A stretch of DNA of 64,000 bases, taken from Candidatus Poseidonia sp. (GTDB lineage: Archaea > Thermoplasmatota > Poseidoniia > Poseidoniales > Poseidoniaceae). The notes under the pieces were generated by a model. The model was not told the origin of the DNA. It ran no database searches and saw only the letters and a list, made by a program, of their open reading frames with translations. Positions 26,690-35,052 of this stretch are shown here, piece by piece. Position 1 is the first letter of the stretch. Each line of letters opens with the position of its first letter. The DNA is taken from contig JAKMEE010000012.1 of NCBI GenBank assembly GCA_022426155.1, positions 1 through 64,000 on the forward strand. The letters run 5' to 3'. The position numbers and the translations under genes were made by a program.

Positions 26690-27130
26690 ATGGATGACCA
26701 ATCTGTGAACGTTGAATCACGCACATCATCCCAAGACAAGCGTTGGACCATTATGGCAGCCTTACTGGGTACTAACACAGCCTTCATGCTCTTTCAGGGG
26801 ATTGAACAGGAAAGATCACCGGCGGTGATGAGGGAAGTTGCACTCACTGTCATTGCTGCAGCCTTACCCTTCCAAGCCATTTATTTCTTGATTTACACTT
26901 TCTTGCTCGAGCATGAAGGGAAATTGAGTGAGGAACGAACCGCTCGTCTGGAAATGGCATCTGCGGTTTGTCAGTTGGTCGCTTATGCATCATTGAGCGC
27001 CATCGTCATGATGTGGTACAATATCTCAATTTATGTCGGGGTGGTTTTCTTGGCGTCCACAGGACTCGCCATCATCCTTATTCGGGCAGTGATGAGTCCA
27101 GTTGTTGTCGAAAAAACAAACGCTGCATAG
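26690..27130 (+). CDS. Four-helix membrane protein of unknown function
   Basis: 146 residues with about four hydrophobic segments (around 22-38, 48-71, 88-106 and 110-132), the middle pair separated by a charged loop (E-H-E-G-K-L-S-E-E-R). No motif was recognised. It stands alone between a small membrane-protein gene and purB. Confidence 0.6.
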   Translation: MDDQSVNVESRTSSQDKRWTIMAALLGTNTAFMLFQGIEQERSPAVMREVALTVIAAALPFQAIYFLIYTFLLEHEGKLSEERTARLEMASAVCQLVAYASLSAIVMMWYNISIYVGVVFLASTGLAIILIRAVMSPVVVEKTNAA

Positions 27131-27201
27131 GTGATTCCTCACAAATCATGGCAGTATGTGTCGTGGCAAGGTTGATGAATCGGCCCCAATGAAGACCCAA
27201 C

Positions 27202-28551
27202 ATGGCCTTCTGCCCGCTGGATTACCGCTACGGTTGTCAAGATTTCAAACACATCTGGTCAGAACTTGGCCGCCATGAACGACAATTGGAAGTTGAACGT
27301 GCACTTATTTGGGCACATTGGCAACTTGGTCGAGTGACAGAATCAGACTATGATGCAGTGGCTGCTATTGCAAACCCAGATTCCGTCTCAAAAGAACGTG
27401 TCTCGGAGATTGAAGCAGAAACCAAGCACGATATTATGGCGCTAACAAAGGCTATGGCTGAAGCGGCTGGAGATGCTGGTTGGTGCATTCATCTCGGCGC
27501 AACATCAAATGACATTGTCGACACTGCTGTCGCTCTCCAGTTGAGAGATAGCCTGGTGCTTCTTCGGGAGCAATTGTGCAACTTGATCAACATTTGTGCC
27601 GATGTGGCTGAACGTGAGCGAGATACCGTCATGCTTGGCCGAACTCACGGTCAAGCCGCTGTCCCCATCACCTTTGGCCTCAAAGCAGCTGTTTGGTTGG
27701 ATGAACTTCGTCGCCAATTGATCCGTCTGGATGAGTGTTCTCCTCGTATTGCCGTTGGAAAATTCCTCGGAGCGGTTGGGACCGGAGCTGCGCAAGGTAA
27801 GAACGCAAGAGCTCTGCAATCTCTTATCATGGAGCATTTGAGTCTTGGAACTCCTTTAGCAACGACACAAGTTGTCGGCCGTGATCGATATGTGGAATAT
27901 GTTTCATGGTTGGCGAACGTTGCTACCACCTGTGAGAAAGTCCTGCAAGAAATACGTAATCTACAGCGTTCTGAGATCGCAGAAGCAGGAGAAGGATTTG
28001 ATATCAAGAAGCAAGTTGGTTCATCAACGATGGCTCACAAAAAGAACCCCATCAAATCGGAGAATGCGTCAGGTCTTGCTCGAATTGTTCGTTCCTTCAT
28101 CATCCCCACATACGAAAACGCATTGCTTTGGCACGAGCGTGACCTTGCAAATTCAAGCAGTGAGCGATTTACCTTATCACACGCTTCTGCACTGTGTGAA
28201 GATGTGATGGCAAAGACCGGAGATGTTCTCAAAAATATGTGGGTTGACCGGGAACGCTGCCTCGCTAACATCCATAGTCAACGTGGATTGGTGATGGCCG
28301 AGAAGGTGATGATTGAGTTGGTGGATCATGGCATTGCTCGTGACGAGGCCCATGAGATTCTTCGTGAGGCTTCATTTGCCGCGGTAGCAAACAAGGAAGA
28401 GTTGATTGATGTTTGCAGTCGAACTCCTGCCATCGCCGCTGCCTTTTCAGCAGAAGAACTCGAATTTATGTTTGACCCTCAGAACCATGTAGGGGTTTCT
28501 GGTGAAATTGTTGATGAATGCGTAGCACTTGCTAGAGCAGCCATTCAATGA
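27202..28551 (+). CDS. purB: Adenylosuccinate lyase
   Basis: PurB catalyses two fumarate-releasing steps in AMP synthesis: from SAICAR and from adenylosuccinate. The 449 residues show the fumarase/aspartase superfamily signature GSSTMAHKKNPIKSE near residue 273 (the flexible catalytic loop with serine). Also visible are the HLGATSNDIVDTA segment and the RTHGQAAVPITFG segment with its catalytic histidine. Length is normal. The ATG at 27202 gives the family N-terminus (C-P-L-D-Y-R-Y-G). Seven bases overlap the convergent dph6-like gene. Confidence 0.96.
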   Translation: MAFCPLDYRYGCQDFKHIWSELGRHERQLEVERALIWAHWQLGRVTESDYDAVAAIANPDSVSKERVSEIEAETKHDIMALTKAMAEAAGDAGWCIHLGATSNDIVDTAVALQLRDSLVLLREQLCNLINICADVAERERDTVMLGRTHGQAAVPITFGLKAAVWLDELRRQLIRLDECSPRIAVGKFLGAVGTGAAQGKNARALQSLIMEHLSLGTPLATTQVVGRDRYVEYVSWLANVATTCEKVLQEIRNLQRSEIAEAGEGFDIKKQVGSSTMAHKKNPIKSENASGLARIVRSFIIPTYENALLWHERDLANSSSERFTLSHASALCEDVMAKTGDVLKNMWVDRERCLANIHSQRGLVMAEKVMIELVDHGIARDEAHEILREASFAAVANKEELIDVCSRTPAIAAAFSAEELEFMFDPQNHVGVSGEIVDECVALARAAIQ

Positions 28552-29192
28552 AAGGTGAGATGGCCTCGTACGCCATCCCAATGTTTGGTTGTTGTCAATT
28601 CCATACTGCCATGAAAATGCGGTCCTGAAGTAACGAGTGTTTCGTATTCCCCTCCTTCTCCTTCAACATTGAATCTGTGTTTCTTTGCAAGTTTGTCGAG
28701 TTGGTCAACATCTTCAAGTGTCAATATTTTTCCAAGCCATGCGTCATCCAGACCTTCGCAACTCACCGCGGTAATCATAATTTGAAAGCCATGTTCGACC
28801 ATGCCATGAACGTGGTCTAGTCCATCATGATGCCATAATGGAGTCCAACATTTAACATTCAAGCGTTCAGCCATTTGTTCCAATCGAGATTTTTGATAAT
28901 CTGAACGAAGTGCCCCAGAAACGAATCCGTCAATATCACGTTCCCTTAGTGCATGTTCCAAGTCCTTCATTTCCTGATTGGATTGTCCCGATGAAGGAAC
29001 AGCAACCCATGGAAGATTGGCCAGTTTTGCCTGAACCTCAACTTGCTCTGTGCCAGGGAGTTGAAACATGTGAGAATCATCACCGTGGACTCTGACGGTG
29101 ACGAGTGAATCGATCGTCCAACCTTTGCAAATCGCCCACCACCATGCAGCAGCTGAATCCTTCCCACCGGATGAGAGAACTGCGACACGCAT
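28545..29192 (-). CDS. dph6: Diphthine-ammonia ligase-like ATP pyrophosphatase (Dph6)
   Basis: About 215 residues of the adenine-nucleotide alpha-hydrolase fold. The N-terminus RVAVLSSGGKDSAAAWWWA carries the PP-loop SGGKDS, and the C-terminal half holds G-E-G-G-E-Y-E-T-L-V, both typical of Dph6/MJ0570 proteins. Dph6 performs the last step of diphthamide synthesis on EF-2, and the EF-2 gene lies 11 kb away. The start is ATG 29192; an in-frame ATG five codons upstream is less likely because the family begins directly with the PP-loop strand. Confidence 0.9.
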   Translation of the reverse strand: MRVAVLSSGGKDSAAAWWWAICKGWTIDSLVTVRVHGDDSHMFQLPGTEQVEVQAKLANLPWVAVPSSGQSNQEMKDLEHALRERDIDGFVSGALRSDYQKSRLEQMAERLNVKCWTPLWHHDGLDHVHGMVEHGFQIMITAVSCEGLDDAWLGKILTLEDVDQLDKLAKKHRFNVEGEGGEYETLVTSGPHFHGSMELTTTKHWDGVRGHLTFH

Positions 29193-29255
29193 GAACAGGG
29201 CACACACTTCTCATTCAAGAGCATGTTGAGATGTGAGGGTTGATATGGGGCGGCG

Positions 29256-29268
29256 GGATAAATTAAAT
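29256..29268 (+). promoter_or_regulatory. Candidate TATA element upstream of psmA
   Basis: The AT-rich run GATAAATTAAAT stands out in an otherwise GC-rich spacer, about 75-85 bases before the psmA ATG. It may drive the proteasome/exosome operon. The implied leader is about 50 bases. No experimental start is known. Confidence 0.35.
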
Positions 29269-29342
29269 GTCACCCGAGGGGCGTTCATCTAGAATCACCC
29301 GCATCCTCATAAAGTGTCAATGAAACGAAAACAACAGAGGTC

Positions 29343-30071
29343 ATGAATATGCAACCAAGCGGAAGAGGATACGACCACGGAATTACTACTTTTAGCCCAG
29401 ATGGACGATTGTTCCAAGTCGAGTACGCTCGTGAATCTGTCAAGCGTGGTACTACTACTGCAGGATTGAAATTCAAGGACGGCGTTGTTCTGGTTTGCGA
29501 TAAGCGCATCATCAGCCGCCTCATTATTCCTGAATCCATTGAAAAGATGTTCAAAATTGATGGACATGTCGGAATTGCTACATCCGGTTTAGTCGCAGAT
29601 GCTCGGCAATTGGTCGCACGAGCACGAGTTGAGGCTCAAGTGAATCGAATCACCTACGGTGCAACGGTCCCTGTGGATGTCCTGGTCAAGAAGATCTGCG
29701 ATTTCAAGCAATCTTTTACACAATACGGGGGATCACGACCCTTTGGTACTGCCTTGCTCATTGGCGGCGTTGATGCTAACGGGATTCATCTTTACGAAAC
29801 CGATCCTTCTGGCGCCTACCAATCTTACCACGCAGGGGCAATCGGAAGTGGGCGAAACACTGTGATTGAGTTCTTCGAAGACAATTGGAAGGATAACATG
29901 ACATTGAATGCAGCCATGAAACTTGGTCTTGAAGCTCTTCGTTCTGCTAATGATGCCGAGTTGAACCGTGATGCTGTTGAAGTGACTGTGGTGGACGGAA
30001 ACGGCTACCGTGTTCTCGACCGAGATGCGGTTAACAAGCAAATTGATCGTTTGAAGCCACTTGAAGAGTGA
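29343..30071 (+). CDS. psmA: Proteasome alpha subunit
   Basis: The 242-residue alpha subunit forms the outer rings of the 20S proteasome and the gate that PAN or Cdc48 opens. The N-terminus YDHGITTFSPDGRLFQVEYA (about residues 10-29) is the diagnostic alpha signature, including the gating YD-x-x-x-T-x-F-S-P-D-G-R segment. The length is typical. It heads a plus-strand run of ten genes up to 36116, the conserved archaeal proteasome-exosome superoperon. The beta subunit is not in this window. Confidence 0.97.
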   Translation: MNMQPSGRGYDHGITTFSPDGRLFQVEYARESVKRGTTTAGLKFKDGVVLVCDKRIISRLIIPESIEKMFKIDGHVGIATSGLVADARQLVARARVEAQVNRITYGATVPVDVLVKKICDFKQSFTQYGGSRPFGTALLIGGVDANGIHLYETDPSGAYQSYHAGAIGSGRNTVIEFFEDNWKDNMTLNAAMKLGLEALRSANDAELNRDAVEVTVVDGNGYRVLDRDAVNKQIDRLKPLEE

Positions 30072-30124
30072 ACCATCGGCATCTTGATGCTCCTCCTTGC
30101 GCTCATCGTATCCGAGGGGCAACC

Positions 30125-30811
30125 ATGGTAAGTCTAGATTCAGCTGTTTTGGCTCGTATGGAAAAGGGTGGAAAGCGTTACGAGGTCTTACTTGACCCCA
30201 CCCTCGTTGAGGGCTTCAAAGCCAATCCAGAAAACGTTAACCTAGATGATTTATTGGCCATGGATGAAGTCTTTCATGATGCACGTGGTGGAGAGCGACC
30301 TACGGAAGAAGCCATTGAGCGAGTTTTCGGGACTCAAGACATATCCACGATTGTACAAATCATCTTGGAGAAAGGTAGCATTCAATTGACAACCGCTCAA
30401 CGAAAAGCGATGGTGGAAAACATGCGTCAACAGATAATTCATCACATCCATACTCAAGCAGTTGATCCAAAAACAAAGTCCCCCCATCCCAAAACACGCC
30501 TGGAGTTGGCATTGGATGAATCGAGGTACTCCGTGGACCCGTTTAAGCGACTCGAAGAGCAAGTCAAAGATGCCATCGCTAAGCTCAAACCCTTGATTCC
30601 TCTGTCTTTTGAGTCGATTCGTTTGGCTTTCAAAGTGCCAGGTTCTGCATACGGGAGTGCACATCGAATTTTACAACCTTATCACCAGAAATCTGGCTGG
30701 CTGGAAGATGGCTCCTGGGCGTGTGTGGTGGAGTGCCCTGCAGGGATGAAAGCGGACTTGATTGGGGATGTCATGAGGCGTTCATCTGATACTGAAGTCA
30801 AAGAACTCTGA
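30125..30811 (+). CDS. sdo1: SBDS/Sdo1 ribosome maturation protein
   Basis: A 228-residue archaeal SBDS homologue. It shows the N-terminal FYSH domain (residues about 8-95, with the family pattern G-K-R-Y-E-V-L-L-D-P and D-V/I-S-T-I-V-Q-I-I-L-E-K-G) and the C-terminal domain ending in a ferredoxin-like fold. In eukaryotes SBDS releases the anti-association factor eIF6 from the large ribosomal subunit together with an EF-2-like GTPase. ATG 30125 is chosen because it gives the usual family N-terminus and a 53-base gap from psmA; the frame is open further upstream. Confidence 0.94.
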   Translation: MVSLDSAVLARMEKGGKRYEVLLDPTLVEGFKANPENVNLDDLLAMDEVFHDARGGERPTEEAIERVFGTQDISTIVQIILEKGSIQLTTAQRKAMVENMRQQIIHHIHTQAVDPKTKSPHPKTRLELALDESRYSVDPFKRLEEQVKDAIAKLKPLIPLSFESIRLAFKVPGSAYGSAHRILQPYHQKSGWLEDGSWACVVECPAGMKADLIGDVMRRSSDTEVKEL

Positions 30812-30882
30812 ACTTTCACCCTGTGCTCCATAGGGTGGGCTTTATCATGGGATGGCGGTTCGGCCGAATTGGAGAGAAAAGA

Positions 30883-31578
30883 ATGTCCCAAGGTCAGACC
30901 GGCGCCGAGCAGCGCCTCGTGACCCCGGGAATGACCATCGGGTCATCCACCGGGAAGCGAGCAGGAAGCGGCATTATTGCCGAAAACGAAACGTTCGTTG
31001 CCACCCAACTTGGTTGGCTAAGAGAAATTAACAACACAGTCTCTATCGATCCTATTCACGCAGCCTACATGCCACGATCTGGCGACCTAATTGTCGGAAA
31101 TGTGGCTGAGGTTCGAAACAATCTTTGGTTCATGGATATTAACGGGGCATTCCAAGGTTTATTGCCGATGTCATTGGCACCTTGGAAAGTCGAATTTGGG
31201 GCAGCCCGACAACACATGGATGTTGGGAACGTTGTTCTCGCTCGTGTTCAGGAAGTCGACGAATGTCACAATGTCGTCCTAACCATGAAAGGGGTTGGCC
31301 TTCGTCGCCTCAACCAAGGTACTGTTGAATCCATTCCAGTCCAGCACATTGACCGTGTGCGTGGAGAAAATAACGCAACCCTTCAGCGTCTCCGTGATGC
31401 ATGCGACTGTCGAATTATGGTCGGTGAAAACGGCCGTATCTGGATTGACGGTGAACCAGAAGGAATCACATGGGCGCGAAAGGCCCTGCAAATGGTGGCC
31501 AGTGACGGTCACACCAAAGCATTCGAGGCGATTCTCGCCGACATGGAACAAGAACAGAAACTCAAAGGTGATGCATGA
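30883..31578 (+). CDS. rrp4: Exosome RNA-binding cap protein Rrp4
   Basis: Rrp4 sits on the Rrp41/Rrp42 hexamer and feeds RNA into the central channel. The 231 residues contain an N-terminal domain (V-T-P-G-M-T-I), an S1 domain (about 65-140, V-G-N-V-A-E-V-R to V-L-A-R-V-Q-E-V) and a KH domain near 160-210. ATG 30883 follows the purine-rich GGAGAG and is preferred over ATG 30847 or the longer open frame. The stop overlaps the rrp41 start (ATGA). Confidence 0.95.
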   Translation: MSQGQTGAEQRLVTPGMTIGSSTGKRAGSGIIAENETFVATQLGWLREINNTVSIDPIHAAYMPRSGDLIVGNVAEVRNNLWFMDINGAFQGLLPMSLAPWKVEFGAARQHMDVGNVVLARVQEVDECHNVVLTMKGVGLRRLNQGTVESIPVQHIDRVRGENNATLQRLRDACDCRIMVGENGRIWIDGEPEGITWARKALQMVASDGHTKAFEAILADMEQEQKLKGDA

Positions 31579-32306
31579 TGGGCGGCTACGGAGATGTACA
31601 ATTACTCAATGAAGATGGAAGCCGTTTGGACGGTCGTAAAGTGGATGAAATGCGTCCTGTTTCAATCGAAGCAGGAATTCTCCCTGCAGCCGATGGCTCA
31701 GCCATGGTCACACAGGGACTGAATGTTGCAGTAGCTGCAGTTTACGGTCCAATGGAAGCACACCCTCGTAAGATTCAACGTCAGGATCGTGCCGTCATCG
31801 ATGTCCGATACAATATGGCTCCATTTTCAACATCTGACCGAATCCGCCCTGGATTCAATCGACGCTCTCGAGAAATTTCAAAGGTGACTGCGGAAGCTCT
31901 TGAATCAGTCGTTCTAGTTGAGCGATACCCTCGCTCAAAGATTCGTGTGGAAATCGAGATTCTTGCGGCAGAAGCCGGAACTCGCTGTGCGGGTATTACT
32001 GCAGCAGCAGTTGCTCTTGCAGATGCAGGGATCCCTATGCGTGACCTCATCGTAGGTGTGGCCTCGGGTAAGATCGAAGATACTGTCGTGTTGGATTTGG
32101 ATAAGGCTGAAGACAATTATGGACAGGCTGACCTTCCAGTCGGAATTCTACCAAATACTGGCGAAATCGCATTCCTACAAATGGATGGAGACCTTTCACC
32201 AGATGAATACAACTTGGCAATGGAATACAATTTCAAAGCCGCTAAGGAAATTCACGAAATCATGGTTGATGCCCTTCAACGCCGCTACCAAGGAGGTGAG
32301 GCTTGA
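31575..32306 (+). CDS. rrp41: Exosome catalytic subunit Rrp41
   Basis: A 243-residue RNase PH-fold subunit that carries the phosphorolytic active site of the archaeal exosome. The pattern R-L-D-G-R-K-V-D-E-M-R near the N-terminus, the arginine-rich RNA-binding segment (D-R-I-R-P-G-F-N-R-R-S-R-E-I) and the acidic catalytic stretch D-L-D-K-A-E-D-N-Y-G-Q-A-D are present. The start is ATG 31575, overlapping the rrp4 stop; a second ATG follows directly. It is translationally coupled to rrp4 and rrp42. Confidence 0.97.
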   Translation: MMGGYGDVQLLNEDGSRLDGRKVDEMRPVSIEAGILPAADGSAMVTQGLNVAVAAVYGPMEAHPRKIQRQDRAVIDVRYNMAPFSTSDRIRPGFNRRSREISKVTAEALESVVLVERYPRSKIRVEIEILAAEAGTRCAGITAAAVALADAGIPMRDLIVGVASGKIEDTVVLDLDKAEDNYGQADLPVGILPNTGEIAFLQMDGDLSPDEYNLAMEYNFKAAKEIHEIMVDALQRRYQGGEA

Positions 32307-33091
32307 TGGTGCAGTTGGTACCAACTCTTCTCCGCCAAGAATTGGCTCGCCTCGCTGAGGAAGATGCTCGTATCGATGGACGAGGTCGATGGGATTCCCG
32401 TGGTTTTAATCTCGAAACCGATTGTCTCTACAATGCAGAAGGATCTGCCAAGGTTGTCTTGGGCGGAACCGTCGTGTATGCTGGTGTCAAATTTGAACTT
32501 CGCACACCATGGCCAGACCGACCAACACAAGGTTCACTCATGTGTGGCGCGGAACTCCGACCAGTGGCTGGCCGCAAGTACGAACCAGGACCACCATCAC
32601 CTCAATCCATTGAGCTAGGTCGTGTAGTCGACCGTGGAATTCGTGAATCAGGTTGCATCGACATGGAAAGTTTGTGCATCGTTCCAGGCGAGAAAGTTTG
32701 GGGCGTTATGATCGACATCCACGTTATGTCAGACCAAGGAAATATTTTCGATGCATGTGGCCTTGCTGCCATTGCAGCATTGCGAACAGCTGTTGTTCCA
32801 GCCGAACGTTTTGATGTCGGTGAAGACCATGTTTTGGGTGTCAAAGGGACACCGATTATGGCATCATTCACACGTGTTGGTGGTCGCTTCGTTTACGATG
32901 CAACTGAACAAGAAGAACTTGGTGGAGATGAGCGCATTCACATTACTCTCGGAGATGAAGGTCATCTCCACTCCTTACAGAAGGGGCTAAAAGGGGCATT
33001 CACACCCGCCGAGTTTACCGAGATATTCGATGTGGCACAGGAACGATGTGTTGAACTAAGAAAACTCGTAGCAGAAAAGGAGGGGAACTGA
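32306..33091 (+). CDS. rrp42: Exosome subunit Rrp42
   Basis: A 261-residue RNase PH-fold partner of Rrp41 that contributes to RNA binding but lacks the catalytic acids. Family marks are R-I-D-G-R-G-R-W-D-S-R, the G-S-A-K-V-V-L-G-G-T segment and D-I-H-V-M-S-D-Q-G-N-I-F-D-A. ATG 32306 shares its A with the rrp41 TGA stop and follows the Shine-Dalgarno-like AGGAGGTGA. A TTG one codon upstream is in frame but unlikely. Confidence 0.96.
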   Translation: MVQLVPTLLRQELARLAEEDARIDGRGRWDSRGFNLETDCLYNAEGSAKVVLGGTVVYAGVKFELRTPWPDRPTQGSLMCGAELRPVAGRKYEPGPPSPQSIELGRVVDRGIRESGCIDMESLCIVPGEKVWGVMIDIHVMSDQGNIFDACGLAAIAALRTAVVPAERFDVGEDHVLGVKGTPIMASFTRVGGRFVYDATEQEELGGDERIHITLGDEGHLHSLQKGLKGAFTPAEFTEIFDVAQERCVELRKLVAEKEGN

Positions 33092-33451
33092 TTGGCAAAG
33101 CGTACTCAGAAAGCAGGTGCAACAGCACGATTTGGTGCACGATACGGTGTGTCCGTTCGACGCAATGCAGGGTCTGCTATGGCCAAGCGTTCTCGAAAGT
33201 ACACATGCCCTGTGTGCCAATATCAGAAAGTCGAACGCAAGTCCGTCGGTATTTGGTCATGCAAAAAGTGTGATCACACCTTTGCCGGTGGTGCTTGGGA
33301 GCCGTTCACACGAGCCTCCGATGCCAACACTCGAATTCTTCGCCGCTCCATTGACGGAGCAACTACCGCCGACATGGCTTACATCGCCCAACAGGCAGCT
33401 ATGAACTACGAGCGAGAAATCGCTGAAAGCGCAAAGAGCGAAGAGGAATGA
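33092..33451 (+). CDS. rpl37ae: Ribosomal protein L37Ae (eL43)
   Basis: A large-subunit zinc-ribbon ribosomal protein of 119 residues. It has the N-terminal family pattern M-A-K-R-T-x-K-A-G-x-T-A-R-F-G-A-R-Y-G and two CxxC knuckles (CPVC near 38 and CKKC near 56). The C-terminal tail after A-S-D-A-N-T-R is longer than in many archaea. The start is TTG 33092, directly after the rrp42 stop and behind AGGAGG; the family N-terminus begins there, so the rare start codon is well supported. Confidence 0.95.
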   Translation: MAKRTQKAGATARFGARYGVSVRRNAGSAMAKRSRKYTCPVCQYQKVERKSVGIWSCKKCDHTFAGGAWEPFTRASDANTRILRRSIDGATTADMAYIAQQAAMNYEREIAESAKSEEE

Positions 33452-33470
33452 GCCTCACCGAGGTGTCATT

Positions 33471-33695
33471 ATGTGGCATCTTGATTTGGACATAACTTCA
33501 CGCAGTCAACAGGACACTGAGGCACTTTCAGCAGCTCTTGCCACAGATTGTGATATTGATTGGGTAGATGGACAGACCTTCCGATTTCAACTGAGCGAAG
33601 CCAAGTGCAAGGACCTACGGGCCATGTGGAATACCCGTCTTCGTGGATTGATTGCAACCGATGAAGTGTTGAAAGTCTTCGGAAAGCATTCTTGA
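33471..33695 (+). CDS. pcc1: KEOPS complex subunit Pcc1
   Basis: A 74-residue protein of the CTAG/Pcc1 family. KEOPS makes the N6-threonylcarbamoyl modification of A37 in ANN-decoding tRNAs, and Pcc1 is its tRNA-contacting dimerisation subunit. The short ferredoxin-like pattern ends with the diagnostic R-A-M-W-N-T-R-L-R-G-L-I-A-T-D-E-V-L. Pcc1 is commonly found in this exosome operon position. The ATG at 33471 is the only good start. Confidence 0.85.
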   Translation: MWHLDLDITSRSQQDTEALSAALATDCDIDWVDGQTFRFQLSEAKCKDLRAMWNTRLRGLIATDEVLKVFGKHS

Positions 33696-33724
33696 ACCTG
33701 TAGTCTTCCCTTGGGACAGGTGGG

Positions 33725-34045
33725 ATGATGGAACATCTAGAGCAACTCCAATTGGTTGTCGGTGAAGTGCAAGCTGCACGACAACAAGTTAACAACGTTC
33801 GAGCACAAGTTCAGGAGCTCGAAGGCACGATCACTGCAGTGAAAAATCAGCCAGAAGAATTGGCGCTCCATCGGCAATTAGGTGGTGTATTGGTGGAAGT
33901 TGCAGATCGTGGGCAATTATTGCAAGAATTAACCGAAACCCTCAGCGCATTACGAACCCACTTGGAACGGTTCACTGAACGTGAAAAGCAACTTATTGCT
34001 ACCTATGATGAGTTGAAGCAATCCATACAAGGAGCACAAGAATGA
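33725..34045 (+). CDS. pfdB: Prefoldin beta subunit
   Basis: A 106-residue predicted coiled-coil protein, with two long heptad helices (about 5-45 and 65-103) and a short central beta hairpin region. This is the layout of the four beta subunits of archaeal prefoldin, which hold unfolded clients for the thermosome. The position between Pcc1 and the DHH gene is conserved in archaea. Its stop overlaps the next start by four bases. ATG 33725 or the adjacent ATG 33728 starts it. Confidence 0.88.
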   Translation: MMEHLEQLQLVVGEVQAARQQVNNVRAQVQELEGTITAVKNQPEELALHRQLGGVLVEVADRGQLLQELTETLSALRTHLERFTEREKQLIATYDELKQSIQGAQE

Positions 34046-35052
34046 ACTCAATATCGGACTCTCAAAGCCATCAACTGGATGAGTTTCATACCTGGCTTCT
34101 TCAAGCTGTGAAGCGGGGTCCAGTCGCTGTGGTCACAGGAAAAAATGGAGATATGGACACTGTTGGTTCAGCGATTGCTTTGGCCTCTGTTCATCCAAGT
34201 ATGATGGCATGCGGATTGCATCTTGGTCGAATTTCTAAACGCCTTGTTGAACGGCATCGAGCTCCGTTCCGAAAACTGGCACCAACACACCGCAGTTGGC
34301 CTACAGACTTGGCTGGAATCATTGTCGTTGATGCAGCAGCAGAAAATCAGACTGGCCTTGAACTTCCTCAAGTCCCTCTTTGCATCATAGATCATCACGC
34401 AACCAATGATTGGAATCTCTCATCAGATGACCTCATGCTTCAATGGGATGTTCGTGCTACCACCGAGGTGGTCACCCACTATCTCCTGAGGCATGCAAAA
34501 GATTCGCTCTCCATTCCTGTTTGCGAATTCCTCCTTGCAGGATTAGTCACCGATACTGGCCGCTTCAAACATGCCACCGCTGCTTCCTTTGCTACCGCAC
34601 ATGCTTTGCTTGATGTCAGCGGCATTGACTATCAGGCATTTCTCCAGGAACTTGAATCCGAGGAGGTTTCACCAAGTGAGAGGGGTGCAATGTTACGAGG
34701 TATGAATCGTGCAACAATCACCGAAGCGGGAGATTGGTCCATAATACGAACAACTGCTGGAACACTTGAAGGAAAAATTGCATCACTACTTACTGGACTG
34801 GGTGGGGATGCTGTTGTTGTAACCCGACACCGTGATGGTGCCACGCGAATGACTGTCCGTGCACCCCGGTCAAGTGTTAATCAAGGCCTTCAACTTGGAC
34901 AAATCATGTCTGAAATCGCCCAATCCCTCGGTGGAGAAGGTGGAGGTCATGATGGTGCTGCAGGATGGTCTGGAACAGCCGACCCAGTTGCTGCCGAATC
35001 AGCATTCGTTGATGCCGTTGCACGTTGTAAGCGCAGGAGAGGGACGGATTGA
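34042..35052 (+). CDS. DHH-family phosphoesterase (RecJ/NrnA-like)
   Basis: A 336-residue phosphoesterase with the N-terminal metal motifs N-G-D-M-D-T (D37, D39), V-V-D-A-A-A (D97) and the DHH motif IIDHHA (D117-H118-H119), and a C-terminal DHHA1-like domain ending in glycine-rich G-G-E-G-G-G-H-D-G-A-A-G. Relatives are RecJ-like nucleases or oligoribonucleotide/cyclic-dinucleotide hydrolases. The operon with exosome genes suggests RNA or nano-RNA turnover. Translation is coupled to prefoldin by ATGA overlap. Confidence 0.9.
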   Translation: MNSISDSQSHQLDEFHTWLLQAVKRGPVAVVTGKNGDMDTVGSAIALASVHPSMMACGLHLGRISKRLVERHRAPFRKLAPTHRSWPTDLAGIIVVDAAAENQTGLELPQVPLCIIDHHATNDWNLSSDDLMLQWDVRATTEVVTHYLLRHAKDSLSIPVCEFLLAGLVTDTGRFKHATAASFATAHALLDVSGIDYQAFLQELESEEVSPSERGAMLRGMNRATITEAGDWSIIRTTAGTLEGKIASLLTGLGGDAVVVTRHRDGATRMTVRAPRSSVNQGLQLGQIMSEIAQSLGGEGGGHDGAAGWSGTADPVAAESAFVDAVARCKRRRGTD